Both the position numbers and the translations under genes were made by a program. Of a stretch of DNA of 35,273 nucleotides, positions 1 through 7,125 are shown piece after piece (within the stretch, counting starts at the first letter, position 1; every line of letters starts with the position of its first letter). Location of the stretch: positions 1 through 35,273 of the forward strand of contig CAJUTU010000036.1 of the NCBI GenBank assembly GCA_910589385.1, read 5' to 3'. The notes beneath the pieces are model-generated. The model was not told where the DNA came from, searched no databases, and worked only from the letters and a program-made list of their open reading frames with translations. The stretch is from an uncultured Lachnospiraceae bacterium. GTDB lineage: Bacteria; Bacillota; Clostridia; Lachnospirales; Lachnospiraceae.

Positions 1-509
1 ATTTTTTCCGCATCATGCGGGGCATGACACAGAAATACCTTGGTATGCTTGTCGGTTTTCCCGAACGGAGCGCAGACGTGCGTCTGGCACAGTACGAAAC
101 AGGCTCTCGTAAGCCAAAAGCAGAGCTTACTGCTGCACTGGCACAGGCTTTGGACGTTGCACCGCAAGCACTGGACATACCCGACATTGACAGCTACATC
201 GGGCTTATGCACACCTTATTTACCCTAGAGGACATTTACGGTCTTACCGTCAGTGAATCAGACGGTGAAATTTGCTTAAAAGTCAACAAAAACAAAAATA
301 AGGATGCCGCCGAACTGCTGAAAATGCTCTGCGCTTGGAAAGAGCAGGCAGACAAGCTCTCCGCCGAAGAAATCAGCAGGGAAGATTACGACCAGTGGCG
401 GTACAATTACCCGAAGTTTGACACCACGCAGCATTGGGCGAAAGTCCCCTCTAAAGAATTGAGCGATACCTTAGTCAAAGCATTCAAGGACAAACTAAAA
501 ACCGATTGA
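1..509 (+). CDS. XRE-family helix-turn-helix regulator, 5'-truncated by the window edge
   Basis: The reading frame is open from base 3, and the residues before the first ATG (FFRI, then MRGMTQKYLGMLVGF) already read as part of an XRE helix-turn-helix, so the true start lies left of the window. Visible are the recognition-helix region, a YETGSRKPKAELTAALAQAL segment typical of XRE regulators, and then an acidic and lysine-rich C-terminal region of about 100 residues with no motif I recognise. Proteins of this build are common as regulators or cargo of integrative elements in gut Clostridia. It is the only protein gene on the plus strand in the left third of the window and it sits beside the 3' end of guaA, which fits cargo of an inserted element. 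The family call is firm; the element role is inference. Confidence 0.8.
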   Translation, partial: FFRIMRGMTQKYLGMLVGFPERSADVRLAQYETGSRKPKAELTAALAQALDVAPQALDIPDIDSYIGLMHTLFTLEDIYGLTVSESDGEICLKVNKNKNKDAAELLKMLCAWKEQADKLSAEEISREDYDQWRYNYPKFDTTQHWAKVPSKELSDTLVKAFKDKLKTD

Positions 510-522
510 CAAGCACGACAAA

Positions 523-570
523 AAACGCCCTTAGCCATGAGTTCCTACCCACAGCTAAGGGCGTTTCTAA
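523..570 (+). terminator. Intrinsic terminator after the XRE regulator gene
   Basis: A 13-bp perfect stem (AAACGCCCTTAGC at 523-535 with GCTAAGGGCGTTT at 554-566) begins 14 bases after the stop codon. The right arm ends in TTT, so the U tract is short. The left arm is preceded by an A run, so it could also work for transcription from the right. Confidence 0.75.
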
Positions 571-738
571 TATGGATTTATTTCAGCCATCCAAACCTCT
601 TACAAATCATTCTGCCACCTGTAAACCATCAGACACCAAGAATAATCGCACTCAAACGACTGTTATCAATTTGTTATCAAAAGACCTTTTGAAATGCCGC
701 AACCCCGCATAAACACTGGATTCACTAAGCTTTTTTGT
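571..738. other. Probable end of an integrated element next to the guaA 3' end
   Basis: There is no convincing gene here. The stretch carries a direct repeat TGTTATCAA at 661-669 and 672-680, 11 bp apart (about one helical turn). It then runs straight into the last codons of guaA on the opposite strand. The 3' end of guaA is an established attachment site for integrative elements and genomic islands. The repeats could be integrase or excisionase arm sites. No integrase gene and no second attachment copy lie in the window, so the element boundary is inferred. Confidence 0.4.
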
Positions 739-2286
739 TTATTCGAACTCAATCGTCCCCGGCGGCTTACTAGTCAGATCGTACATCACCCGATTCACCC
801 CTCTGACCTCATTAATAATCCTGCTCATCACTTTGTTAAGCACTTCATACGGCACTTCTGCCGCCTCTGCTGTCATAAAGTCAATCGTATTCACTGCCCT
901 GAGTGCTACCGCGTAATCATAAGTCCTTTCATCTCCCATCACGCCTACACTCCGCATATTCGTCAACGCAGCAAAGTATTGGCCAACGATCTTATTCATT
1001 CCGGCGGCATCCATTTCCTCACGGTAGATAGCATCAGCCTCTTGAACCATTCTCACTTTTTCAGCGGTCACTTCTCCAACGATCCGTATTCCAAGTCCTG
1101 GTCCAGGGAAAGGCTGCCTAAATACAAGCTTCTCAGGAATTCCCATCTCCAGGCCTGCTTTTCTCACTTCATCCTTAAACAAATCCCTAAGTGGCTCAAT
1201 AATCTCCTTAAAATCGACATAGTCCGGTAATCCACCAACATTGTGATGCGACTTGATGACGGCGGATTCACCACCCAGGCCGCTCTCTACCACATCGGGA
1301 TAAATCGTTCCCTGTACAAGAAAATCTACAGCTCCGATTTTTTTTGCTTCTTCCTCGAATACCCTGATAAACTCTTCTCCAATAATCTTTCTTTTCTCTT
1401 CCGGCTCTTCTATACCTGCCAATTTATTGTAAAATCTTTCCTGCGCATTTACACGGACGAAATTCAGATCGTACGATCCTTCCGAGCCGAATACTGCTTC
1501 AACCTCATCTCCTTCATTTTTACGCAGAAGGCCATGATCCACAAACACACACGTCAATTGACTGCCAATTGCTTTGGAAAGCATCACCGCTGCTACGGAA
1601 GAGTCTACTCCGCCCGAAAGGGCGCAAAGCACTTTCCCACTACCGACTTTCGCACGAATCTCTCGAATGGAATTTTCTACAAATGTCTCCATTTTCCAGT
1701 CTCCGGCACATGCGCAGACATTTTTTACAAAGTTATTGATCATCTTTGTACCCTCTGCGGTATGTAACACTTCGGGATGAAATTGAATTGCATATAATTT
1801 TTCTGCTTCGTTTTCTGCCGCTGCCGTAGGGCAGGCCGCAGTATGTGCCGTAACTTCAAATCCCGGCGCCACCTGGGAAATATAGTCAAAATGGCTCATC
1901 CAGCATACAGTCTTTTCAGATACGCCTTCAAAAACTTTGGAGCATGTCTTGCCAATAAATACCTCCGACTTCCCATATTCTCTGACATCCGCACGTTCTA
2001 CTTTTCCTCCCAATTCCAGCATCATGAGCTGCGCGCCGTAACATAATCCCAAGATTGGAATCCCCAGTTCAAACAATTCCCTTGAACAAGTTGCAGCACT
2101 TTCCTCATAACAGCTGCTCGGGCCGCCTGTCAAAATAATTCCCCTCGGATTCATATTTTTAATGGCTTCTAAATCTGTCTTATAAGAATAAATCTCACAA
2201 TAAACATTGCACTCACGGACACGCCTAGCCACAAGCTGATTATACTGTCCGCCAAAATCCAGTACTATGACTAATTCTCTTTTCAC
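739..2286 (-). CDS. guaA: GMP synthase (glutamine-hydrolysing)
   Basis: Makes GMP from XMP, ATP and glutamine in the cytoplasm, the last step of guanine nucleotide synthesis. At 515 residues it has the usual length. The N-terminal class I glutamine amidotransferase has the nucleophile Cys82 in GLCYGAQ and the His170/Glu172 pair in FHPEV. The ATP pyrophosphatase P-loop SGGVDSS is at about 224-230, and the conserved C-terminus reads KPPGTIEFE. The start chosen is GTG at 2286, with GGGAGG at 2294-2299 seven bases upstream. The same frame stays open 35 codons further to an ATG at 2391, but that extension resembles no GuaA. An out-of-frame ATG-TGA overlaps the GTG. The gene has its own promoter and a structured leader, and the 3' end abuts a probable mobile element. 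Confidence 0.97.
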   Translation of the reverse strand: MKRELVIVLDFGGQYNQLVARRVRECNVYCEIYSYKTDLEAIKNMNPRGIILTGGPSSCYEESAATCSRELFELGIPILGLCYGAQLMMLELGGKVERADVREYGKSEVFIGKTCSKVFEGVSEKTVCWMSHFDYISQVAPGFEVTAHTAACPTAAAENEAEKLYAIQFHPEVLHTAEGTKMINNFVKNVCACAGDWKMETFVENSIREIRAKVGSGKVLCALSGGVDSSVAAVMLSKAIGSQLTCVFVDHGLLRKNEGDEVEAVFGSEGSYDLNFVRVNAQERFYNKLAGIEEPEEKRKIIGEEFIRVFEEEAKKIGAVDFLVQGTIYPDVVESGLGGESAVIKSHHNVGGLPDYVDFKEIIEPLRDLFKDEVRKAGLEMGIPEKLVFRQPFPGPGLGIRIVGEVTAEKVRMVQEADAIYREEMDAAGMNKIVGQYFAALTNMRSVGVMGDERTYDYAVALRAVNTIDFMTAEAAEVPYEVLNKVMSRIINEVRGVNRVMYDLTSKPPGTIEFE

Positions 2287-2445
2287 ATGTATACCTCCCT
2301 GGTATGTAAGGGCACTCTTAGAAAAATCTAATATTCCCACAAAACAACAAGCCAAGTGTACATGTCTGCACATACATTTGGCTTCCATCACACAGCAGAT
2401 TTCTTGCTAACCGGACACAAGACATTTTCAAAAGTGCTCTTTTGG
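2287..2445 (-). promoter_or_regulatory. Structured 5' leader of guaA
   Basis: About 158 nt separate the predicted transcription start from the GTG. Near the 5' end GCACTTTT (2437-2430) can pair, with one G-U, with AAGAGTGC (2319-2312) just before the ribosome binding site, closing the leader. Inside it is a hairpin (2384-2349) with AAGCCAA/TTGGCTT and a further 8-bp stem. The hairpin is followed by GTTGTTTTG, a poor U tract. I do not see the conserved core of a purine riboswitch. This could be a regulatory RNA or simply a folded leader. Confidence 0.35.
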
Positions 2446-2450
2446 ACTAT

Positions 2451-2479
2451 ATTATAAAATAGCATTTGTCTTTTTACAA
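2451..2479 (-). promoter_or_regulatory. Sigma-A-type promoter of guaA
   Basis: On the minus strand TTGTAA (2479-2474) and TATAAT (2456-2451) are separated by exactly 17 bp, a near-consensus housekeeping promoter pointing at guaA. Predicted start of transcription is near 2445. Confidence 0.75.
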
Positions 2480-2525
2480 TGCCCAACAAAATTTTCTTTT
2501 GCCATTTTTATTGATATGCCATTAT

Positions 2526-2548
2526 GATCCACAGCCGCTCGGTGGATC
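2526..2548. repeat. Short inverted repeat
   Basis: GATCCAC (2526-2532) and GTGGATC (2542-2548) form a 7-bp hairpin with a 9-base loop, between the guaA promoter and the terminator of the upstream RNA. Its role is unknown. Confidence 0.45.
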
Positions 2549-2586
2549 TGTCGTAATTCTTTGACTTTAAATAACAGCAGTACAAC

Positions 2587-2620
2587 AAAAAACTCCCCGC
2601 GTAACTCATACGCTGGGGAG
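2587..2620 (-). terminator. Strong intrinsic terminator
   Basis: On the minus strand CTCCCC-A-GCG pairs with CGC-GGGGAG around a 9-base loop (2620-2593) and is followed directly by six T (2592-2587). It ends minus-strand transcription coming from the HPr-like gene and/or the RNA candidate just upstream. Confidence 0.85.
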
Positions 2621-2757
2621 CCTTTTAATTAAGACCCAGATACAATTTTGGAAAAGCCACCGTCGTGCCTGGCAACGGAAACAATCCCACACGGAAGGGT
2701 TCACATGTTCCTCCGTAAACAGCACACCGGATGCGAGTTATCCGTAAAAAATAGTAC
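2587..2757 (-). ncRNA. Candidate rod-shaped structured RNA, unassigned
   Basis: Between the stop of the HPr-like gene and the terminator, the minus strand can fold into a long rod. CGGATA (2744-2739) pairs with UAUCUG (2642-2637). Further in, CCG pairs with CGG, GUGCUG (2725-2720) pairs with CAGGCAC (2671-2665) with one bulge, and ACGGA (2716-2712) pairs with UCCGU (2679-2675), with small internal loops between stems and a short apical hairpin. No reading frame explains the stretch. The size (about 170 nt), rod shape and own terminator suggest a small RNA. 6S RNA is one possibility, but I cannot show its central bubble. I do not see the conserved SRP apical loop. A 3' UTR-derived RNA of the upstream gene is also possible. 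Confidence 0.4.
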
Positions 2758-2784
2758 TATGAGGGGGGAGGGGTTGACTAAATT

Positions 2785-3012
2785 TTATGCTGCCACGTAT
2801 CTGGAAATCTCCTGCTTCAGCTGACTACAATCACCGTACACACGCAGTTCGGCAACATTGTTCAGCCCTAGATTCATGAGTCCGAGGAGCGATTTCGCAT
2901 CTACGACAAATCGGCCTCTTATCATGTCCATTGCGATATCATACTTTTCAACAATGCTTAAAAAACTCAAGATTTCATCAGGATTTCTGAAAGTCACGTT
3001 AAAACTGTTCAT
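2785..3012 (-). CDS. HPr-like protein lacking the active-site histidine (Crh-like)
   Basis: Small cytoplasmic protein of 75 residues with the HPr fold signature. After Asn10-Pro11 the usual GLHxRP segment is replaced by DEILSF, so the residue aligned with the phospho-His15 of HPr is Leu15. The second signature, AKSLLGLMNLGL, is kept, with Ser41 aligned to the regulatory Ser46 of HPr. It therefore cannot carry phosphate from enzyme I but could still be a regulatory protein, as Crh is in Bacillus. AAGGAG lies 8 bases before the ATG at 3012, and the gene has its own promoter at 3081-3108. It is followed by the RNA candidate and a strong terminator. The family assignment is fairly firm; the function is inference. 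Confidence 0.8.
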   Translation of the reverse strand: MNSFNVTFRNPDEILSFLSIVEKYDIAMDMIRGRFVVDAKSLLGLMNLGLNNVAELRVYGDCSQLKQEISRYVAA

Positions 3013-3080
3013 TTTCCGCTCTCCTTAAATAGAATCTCTAACAGTGTCTCCAAAATATTCTATCTCTATTCAGCATAATC

Positions 3081-3108
3081 ATAATAACATAGTTTTTTTT
3101 CCTTGCAA
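3081..3108 (-). promoter_or_regulatory. Promoter of the HPr-like gene
   Basis: On the minus strand TTGCAA (3108-3103) and TATTAT (3086-3081) are separated by 16 bp, about 75 bases upstream of the ATG. The flanking DNA is AT-rich. Confidence 0.55.
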
Positions 3109-3222
3109 GGTGGAAATTTCTCAAAAAAAGTGGAAAAATTTAATCTTTTAAGGACTTGCGAAAATCTGATTTTTCCTACAGCCCATTCCGAGCCGCACAT
3201 GTCTCTCTTTAAAAACTGATTA

Positions 3223-4749
3223 CTAATCCCTCCCCTTTCTATATTCTGTAGGAAGCATCCCAACCTCTTCTTTAAATACCTTACTCATATATTTAGGATC
3301 AGAATATCCTGCCAGTTCTGCAATCTGATTCATTTTCAAAGTAGTCTCCACCAACAGCTCTTTTACTTTTTCGATCCGGTATCTCCGTACGGTTTCTGTA
3401 AATGTACTGCCAGTCTCCTTTTTGAACTGCGCGCTTAAATACTCTTCAGAAACAAAAAGTTTCCTAGCTGTCTCTTCCAATGTGATTCCCTGATTATAAT
3501 ATCTACGGATCAATGTTTTTGCTTTCTGAACCAGATCACTGGCTGACTGTTCCTCAGGCTCCGGCTCAGAATAATCCAGAATCAACATAAATTCCCTCAT
3601 GGTTGTATCAATCTGCACCCAACTATATGCCGCTGCAATTTTTTGAAAAATATTTTGGATCCGCAGCTCTGATTCTTCTTTCTTTTCTTTTTGTGTACTG
3701 ATCAGGCTCCAATTAAAACGTATCAGATTCTCTTTTATCTGGGATGGAAGATGTGGTTCCTGCACCAGATAGCCATAAAGCCTCTCATAACATGCGATCA
3801 CTTCTTTCCAGTTATTCTCCCGTAGTGCATGCTTTGCCCTGTCCTCCAAATCCAACGGATACTTGATCGGTACGATCTGCTGTCTCTGGATCTCACCCCG
3901 ATGAATCAAAAATCTGTCCGGAAAACAAAGATTCCACTCCAACTCTTTTTGCATTTCCCGAAGCGCTTTCGAAGCATCCAGAAGACGGCGCATTGACCTC
4001 CATACACAGATGACAGGTTTTTCAAGATTACTGCACAGCATCGGAACGACTGATTTTTCAAAAAAAGCGCGCTGTGACTCTCCTGCCTGCTGACGATACA
4101 AAATCATCAGCAGCATATGCCAGCCTTTCGCCTCCCGGATATTCGCCGAAAATTTAACCGTATGTGCTGCCACATGCTCTAAAAGTTCTTTTGCATGCGC
4201 GCTTTGCTCCTCATATCCATCTCCCAGCCATACAAGAAATAACTCTGCCGGCTGCTCTACAGTAAAACCATATTTTTCATATGTCTGGGTATTAAAAAAC
4301 TCGTTAGACTCCAACTGACCGTTGATACACCCCAGAAATATATTGTCCAGCGAAAAGCCATACTCCTTATGCTTCTCCTGCTGGATCTTTTCTTCCACCT
4401 GTTCCAAAGCCTTTTTGAATTCTGCGATTTTTAAAGGCTTTAAAAGGTAACTGACGATTCCCAGCTCAATAGCCTCTCTAGCATATTCAAATTCCGAATA
4501 AGCTGAAAGAACCAGAATCTGACACGCCACCTTTTCCTCCTTCAGCTTCCGGATCATAGTAAGCCCGTCCATGTCTGGCATCCTGATATCAACAATGATC
4601 AGATCCGGCCTTTCCCGGCAGATGATTTCAAATCCAATCTGTCCATTGTCAGCCCTCCCTACCACTTCATGCTTTGGATTAATCTGATGAAGCAGCCTCA
4701 CCATTCCAGTCCGAATATGTACTTCATCCTCTACTATTACAATCCGCAT
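3223..4749 (-). CDS. YesN-type response regulator with AraC DNA-binding domain
   Basis: Cytoplasmic transcription regulator of a two-component system, 508 residues. The N-terminal receiver (about 1-120) has the acidic pair Glu7/Asp8, phospho-acceptor Asp54 in IIVDIRMPD, Ser82 and Lys104 in LKPLK. A long middle region (about 125-400) has no motif I can name, as is usual for YesN-like proteins. The last 105 residues are an AraC-type double helix-turn-helix. The start is ATG at 4749, with AAGGAGGGG just upstream. The frame runs further up to 4830, but that extension lacks a ribosome binding site and the receiver fold starts at MRIVIVEDE. It lies 94 bp downstream of the kinase gene, so the two are probably co-transcribed. 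Such pairs usually control an adjacent carbohydrate ABC transporter, and none is present here. Confidence 0.93.
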   Translation of the reverse strand: MRIVIVEDEVHIRTGMVRLLHQINPKHEVVGRADNGQIGFEIICRERPDLIIVDIRMPDMDGLTMIRKLKEEKVACQILVLSAYSEFEYAREAIELGIVSYLLKPLKIAEFKKALEQVEEKIQQEKHKEYGFSLDNIFLGCINGQLESNEFFNTQTYEKYGFTVEQPAELFLVWLGDGYEEQSAHAKELLEHVAAHTVKFSANIREAKGWHMLLMILYRQQAGESQRAFFEKSVVPMLCSNLEKPVICVWRSMRRLLDASKALREMQKELEWNLCFPDRFLIHRGEIQRQQIVPIKYPLDLEDRAKHALRENNWKEVIACYERLYGYLVQEPHLPSQIKENLIRFNWSLISTQKEKKEESELRIQNIFQKIAAAYSWVQIDTTMREFMLILDYSEPEPEEQSASDLVQKAKTLIRRYYNQGITLEETARKLFVSEEYLSAQFKKETGSTFTETVRRYRIEKVKELLVETTLKMNQIAELAGYSDPKYMSKVFKEEVGMLPTEYRKGRD

Positions 4750-4843
4750 GTTACCCCTCCTTGCTCGCATGCGCATAAAACCGGATACCCACATCCGATT
4801 TTCACAAAAAGGCACAGCCTGTATCTGCACACTTAAAATTTAA

Positions 4844-6538
4844 TTAACTACTGTTTGCTTTTGTCCATTGTGGGATAAGGAGATGAATCCTCGTATAATC
4901 ATCTGGTATACTCTCAAAATATACTACGGCCTCCTCACCATAATATAATTTCAGACGTTTCCGGACATTTGCAATACCGACATGCTCTCCCATGTCTGAG
5001 GCCTCGTCATTTAGTTTCCGAAGAAGACTTTCCTCTATCCCTTCTCCATTATCTTCAATCGTAATATGAAGCTGGCTGCCCGACAAGCCAGCCCCCACTA
5101 TAATAACATGATCATTCTTTTTCTTTAAAAAGGCATATTTGAAAGCATTCTCTATAAAAGGCTGCAGCAGAAGTTTGTGGATCTCCACTTCCATCATTTC
5201 CTCTGGCACTTCAAGTTCCAGCTTCGTTCTCCTGTCCAATTCTACATTCTGCAGACGGATGTAATGATCCAGCCATTCGAATTCCGTACGGAGAGTCGTC
5301 ATACCTCCCGTATTTTTCGATATATACCGCAGGATATCCCCAAGGAGCCCAAGCATCTCACTAATCTCATATTGCTCATCCTCAATTGCCTTCCAGTTGA
5401 TCATATCCAGAGTATTATACAGGAAATGCGGCGTAATCTGAGCCTCCAACGCAGACATCTCTGCATACTTCTGCTTCAAGGAAGCTCTTTTTCCTTCTTC
5501 AACCTGGCTTTCGATCTGTACGACCATGTCGTTAAACTCATTTTCGACTCTGCGCATCTGCGGATCCATCCATTTCTGCTGTAATGCACGGACAGAAAAA
5601 TCTCCTTTTCCCACCCGTATCATGGCATCCACATAACTGTCTACCAATTTTAAATATGGTTTGACAGCTGAAAAAGTCAGAACCAAGATCATAAACATAG
5701 AAAGTAATGCGAAGATTCCCAAACTGATATACTGTATGCGCATAGAATGATTATAAGATTTCATAGATTGAATGTTGCAGATTGTAAATCCGCTCATTGT
5801 ACTTGGAGAACATGTATACTGATTTTTCTTCTCATCCATAAGTTCCCCATAATTCTGTCCAATGTCTTCTTTTACACTGGCACTGAGTATAGTACTGCCG
5901 TCTAACAGATAGCTTTGCCTGTCTCCGCCTGAATTCAGCGCGCTGCAGATCTGCTCCTCATTGATATTGATAGCCGCCACGGCACGGTTCTTATCATCAC
6001 TGCTGCTATCCGTAAGATTCCGGGCAATTTGAAAAATATAGACTTTCTGCTCTTTGTTCATGACCGGGTCTGAAATCCCCCGGTACACATCTCCATTATC
6101 TACTTCCGGTGTTCCCAGTTCCTCTATCCACGAACTGCTGACAGACGAAGAACTCAATCCGTCATAGAAAATATTCCTGCCATCCTCCAGAGAGATCATG
6201 ATCCCTTCGATCCCTTCATGCCGATTGCAGATATTTCCCAATTCGTGCCCGAGCCTGCTGATATTCTCATCCAGAACATCACCTGCTGCATTGATCGATT
6301 CCACCATATCCAGAATATCCGGATCTGTACACAGATCATATAAAATCTCTGCATATTTCTCCAGCACCATATCCAACACCTGATTTGACATACTCAAGTT
6401 GCTGTTGATACGTTCATCCATATACTGCTTCTCGGTTCTGGCCATATAAATCTGTGTAACTGTAAAAAAAATCAAAATCGGAATCAAAGCCACTGCCAAA
6501 AAACGAATCGGTAGCCTGATGGACACCTTACTTTTCAT
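4844..6538 (-). CDS. YesM-type membrane sensor histidine kinase
   Basis: Partner kinase of the response regulator just downstream, 564 residues. A transmembrane helix lies at about 10-31, then an extracellular sensor region of about 240 residues, a second membrane helix near 270-295 (ISLGIFALLSMFMILVLTF), a HAMP-like linker, the His_kinase motif ITPHFLYNTLDMINW with the phospho-histidine, and a C-terminal HATPase with EDNGEGI. This is the architecture of the YesM/LytS-related family that senses sugars or their binding proteins. The start ATG at 6538 has GGAAGG seven bases upstream. A 58-codon frame overlaps the start by 11 bases. The ligand is unknown, because no transporter or hydrolase adjoins. 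Confidence 0.93.
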   Translation of the reverse strand: MKSKVSIRLPIRFLAVALIPILIFFTVTQIYMARTEKQYMDERINSNLSMSNQVLDMVLEKYAEILYDLCTDPDILDMVESINAAGDVLDENISRLGHELGNICNRHEGIEGIMISLEDGRNIFYDGLSSSSVSSSWIEELGTPEVDNGDVYRGISDPVMNKEQKVYIFQIARNLTDSSSDDKNRAVAAININEEQICSALNSGGDRQSYLLDGSTILSASVKEDIGQNYGELMDEKKNQYTCSPSTMSGFTICNIQSMKSYNHSMRIQYISLGIFALLSMFMILVLTFSAVKPYLKLVDSYVDAMIRVGKGDFSVRALQQKWMDPQMRRVENEFNDMVVQIESQVEEGKRASLKQKYAEMSALEAQITPHFLYNTLDMINWKAIEDEQYEISEMLGLLGDILRYISKNTGGMTTLRTEFEWLDHYIRLQNVELDRRTKLELEVPEEMMEVEIHKLLLQPFIENAFKYAFLKKKNDHVIIVGAGLSGSQLHITIEDNGEGIEESLLRKLNDEASDMGEHVGIANVRKRLKLYYGEEAVVYFESIPDDYTRIHLLIPQWTKANSS

Positions 6539-6704
6539 GGATTTTCCTTCCTTCTATAAAATTGCAGCCAGCTCTTTGTAACTGCAAAAAAATGGTCTTG
6601 TCACCAACCGCCAAGGAATCAGTGAACTGCCTGCGCGCCTGCGTAGTTTTTATATATCTTTCTGGCTTGTCTGTTTCTCCGATTGTATAAAACTTATCAT
6701 CCAT
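6528..6704 (-). CDS. Possible 58-residue leader ORF overlapping the kinase start
   Basis: An open frame from ATG at 6704, preceded by AGGG at short spacing, ends 11 bases inside the kinase gene, an arrangement seen with translational coupling. The product is hydrophilic, with no membrane segment or motif I know. Codon use gives no strong support, and the frame may be a chance opening in the kinase leader. I do not recognise it. Confidence 0.2.
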   Translation of the reverse strand: MDDKFYTIGETDKPERYIKTTQARRQFTDSLAVGDKTIFLQLQRAGCNFIEGRKIHEK

Positions 6705-6994
6705 TGTCCCTGTCCAAATAAACCAAAATTCCAGCGCTTTGCAAAAAATTGCTGCAAAACATCTAGTGGATGACAAGCGGTATATTTGATTACAGTATAA
6801 CATATTTTCAAGGTCATGACGCAATGAATTCCAACTTTTAGTCATACATATTATGGGCAAACCGGCAAGTTTTTCCTAAGTGAAAATTAGTTTTCTGATT
6901 TCCTCTACCACATGGAAAATCCCAAAAACACCAACTATTATACCTAACAAAACTGCGGCAGACTGCAATAATATGCGCCAAAATGCGTCTTAAA
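6705..6994. other. Gene-free stretch upstream of the two-component pair
   Basis: AT-rich DNA between the terminator at 6995-7026 and the kinase operon. A TATACT -10-like hexamer on the minus strand near 6795-6800 lacks a good -35 at normal spacing. Two minus-strand frames cross the stretch, but neither has a convincing ribosome binding site or protein features. It most likely holds the kinase promoter and leader. Confidence 0.35.
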
Positions 6995-7026
6995 CTAAAA
7001 ATGCCCCACGGCACTCCGTGAGGCAT
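6995..7026 (-). terminator. Intrinsic terminator downstream of the Na/Pi cotransporter gene
   Basis: On the minus strand ATGCC-CACGG pairs with CCGTG-GGCAT around a 4-base loop (7026-7001), followed by TTTTTAG. It faces leftward, so it ends the transcript of the gene at 7126-8760. Confidence 0.8.
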
Positions 7027-7095
7027 TTGCATGTACAATACAAAAAATCATAAGAATCTTATCCCATAAAGTTTGGGCGAATGTGTATCATTCTA

Positions 7096-7120
7096 AAGCA
7101 TAAGCCATCAACTTATGCTT
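7096..7120. repeat. 9-bp hairpin just after the Na/Pi cotransporter stop
   Basis: AAGCATAAG (7096-7104) and CTTATGCTT (7112-7120) form a perfect stem with a 7-base loop, five bases past the stop codon. There is no U tract, so it more likely protects the mRNA 3' end ahead of the true terminator at 6995-7026. Confidence 0.5.
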
Positions 7121-7125
7121 CCATT

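Noticed and set aside
2287..2391. 35-codon N-terminal extension of guaA from ATG 2391
   Set aside because: No GuaA has it, it spans the leader hairpin, and the GTG at 2286 has a good GGGAGG site.
3066..3263. 65-codon minus-strand frame
   Set aside because: Overlaps the end of the response regulator and the promoter of the HPr-like gene; no ribosome site.
6838..7038. 66-codon minus-strand frame upstream of the kinase
   Set aside because: It runs through the terminator hairpin at 7001-7026 and has no protein features.
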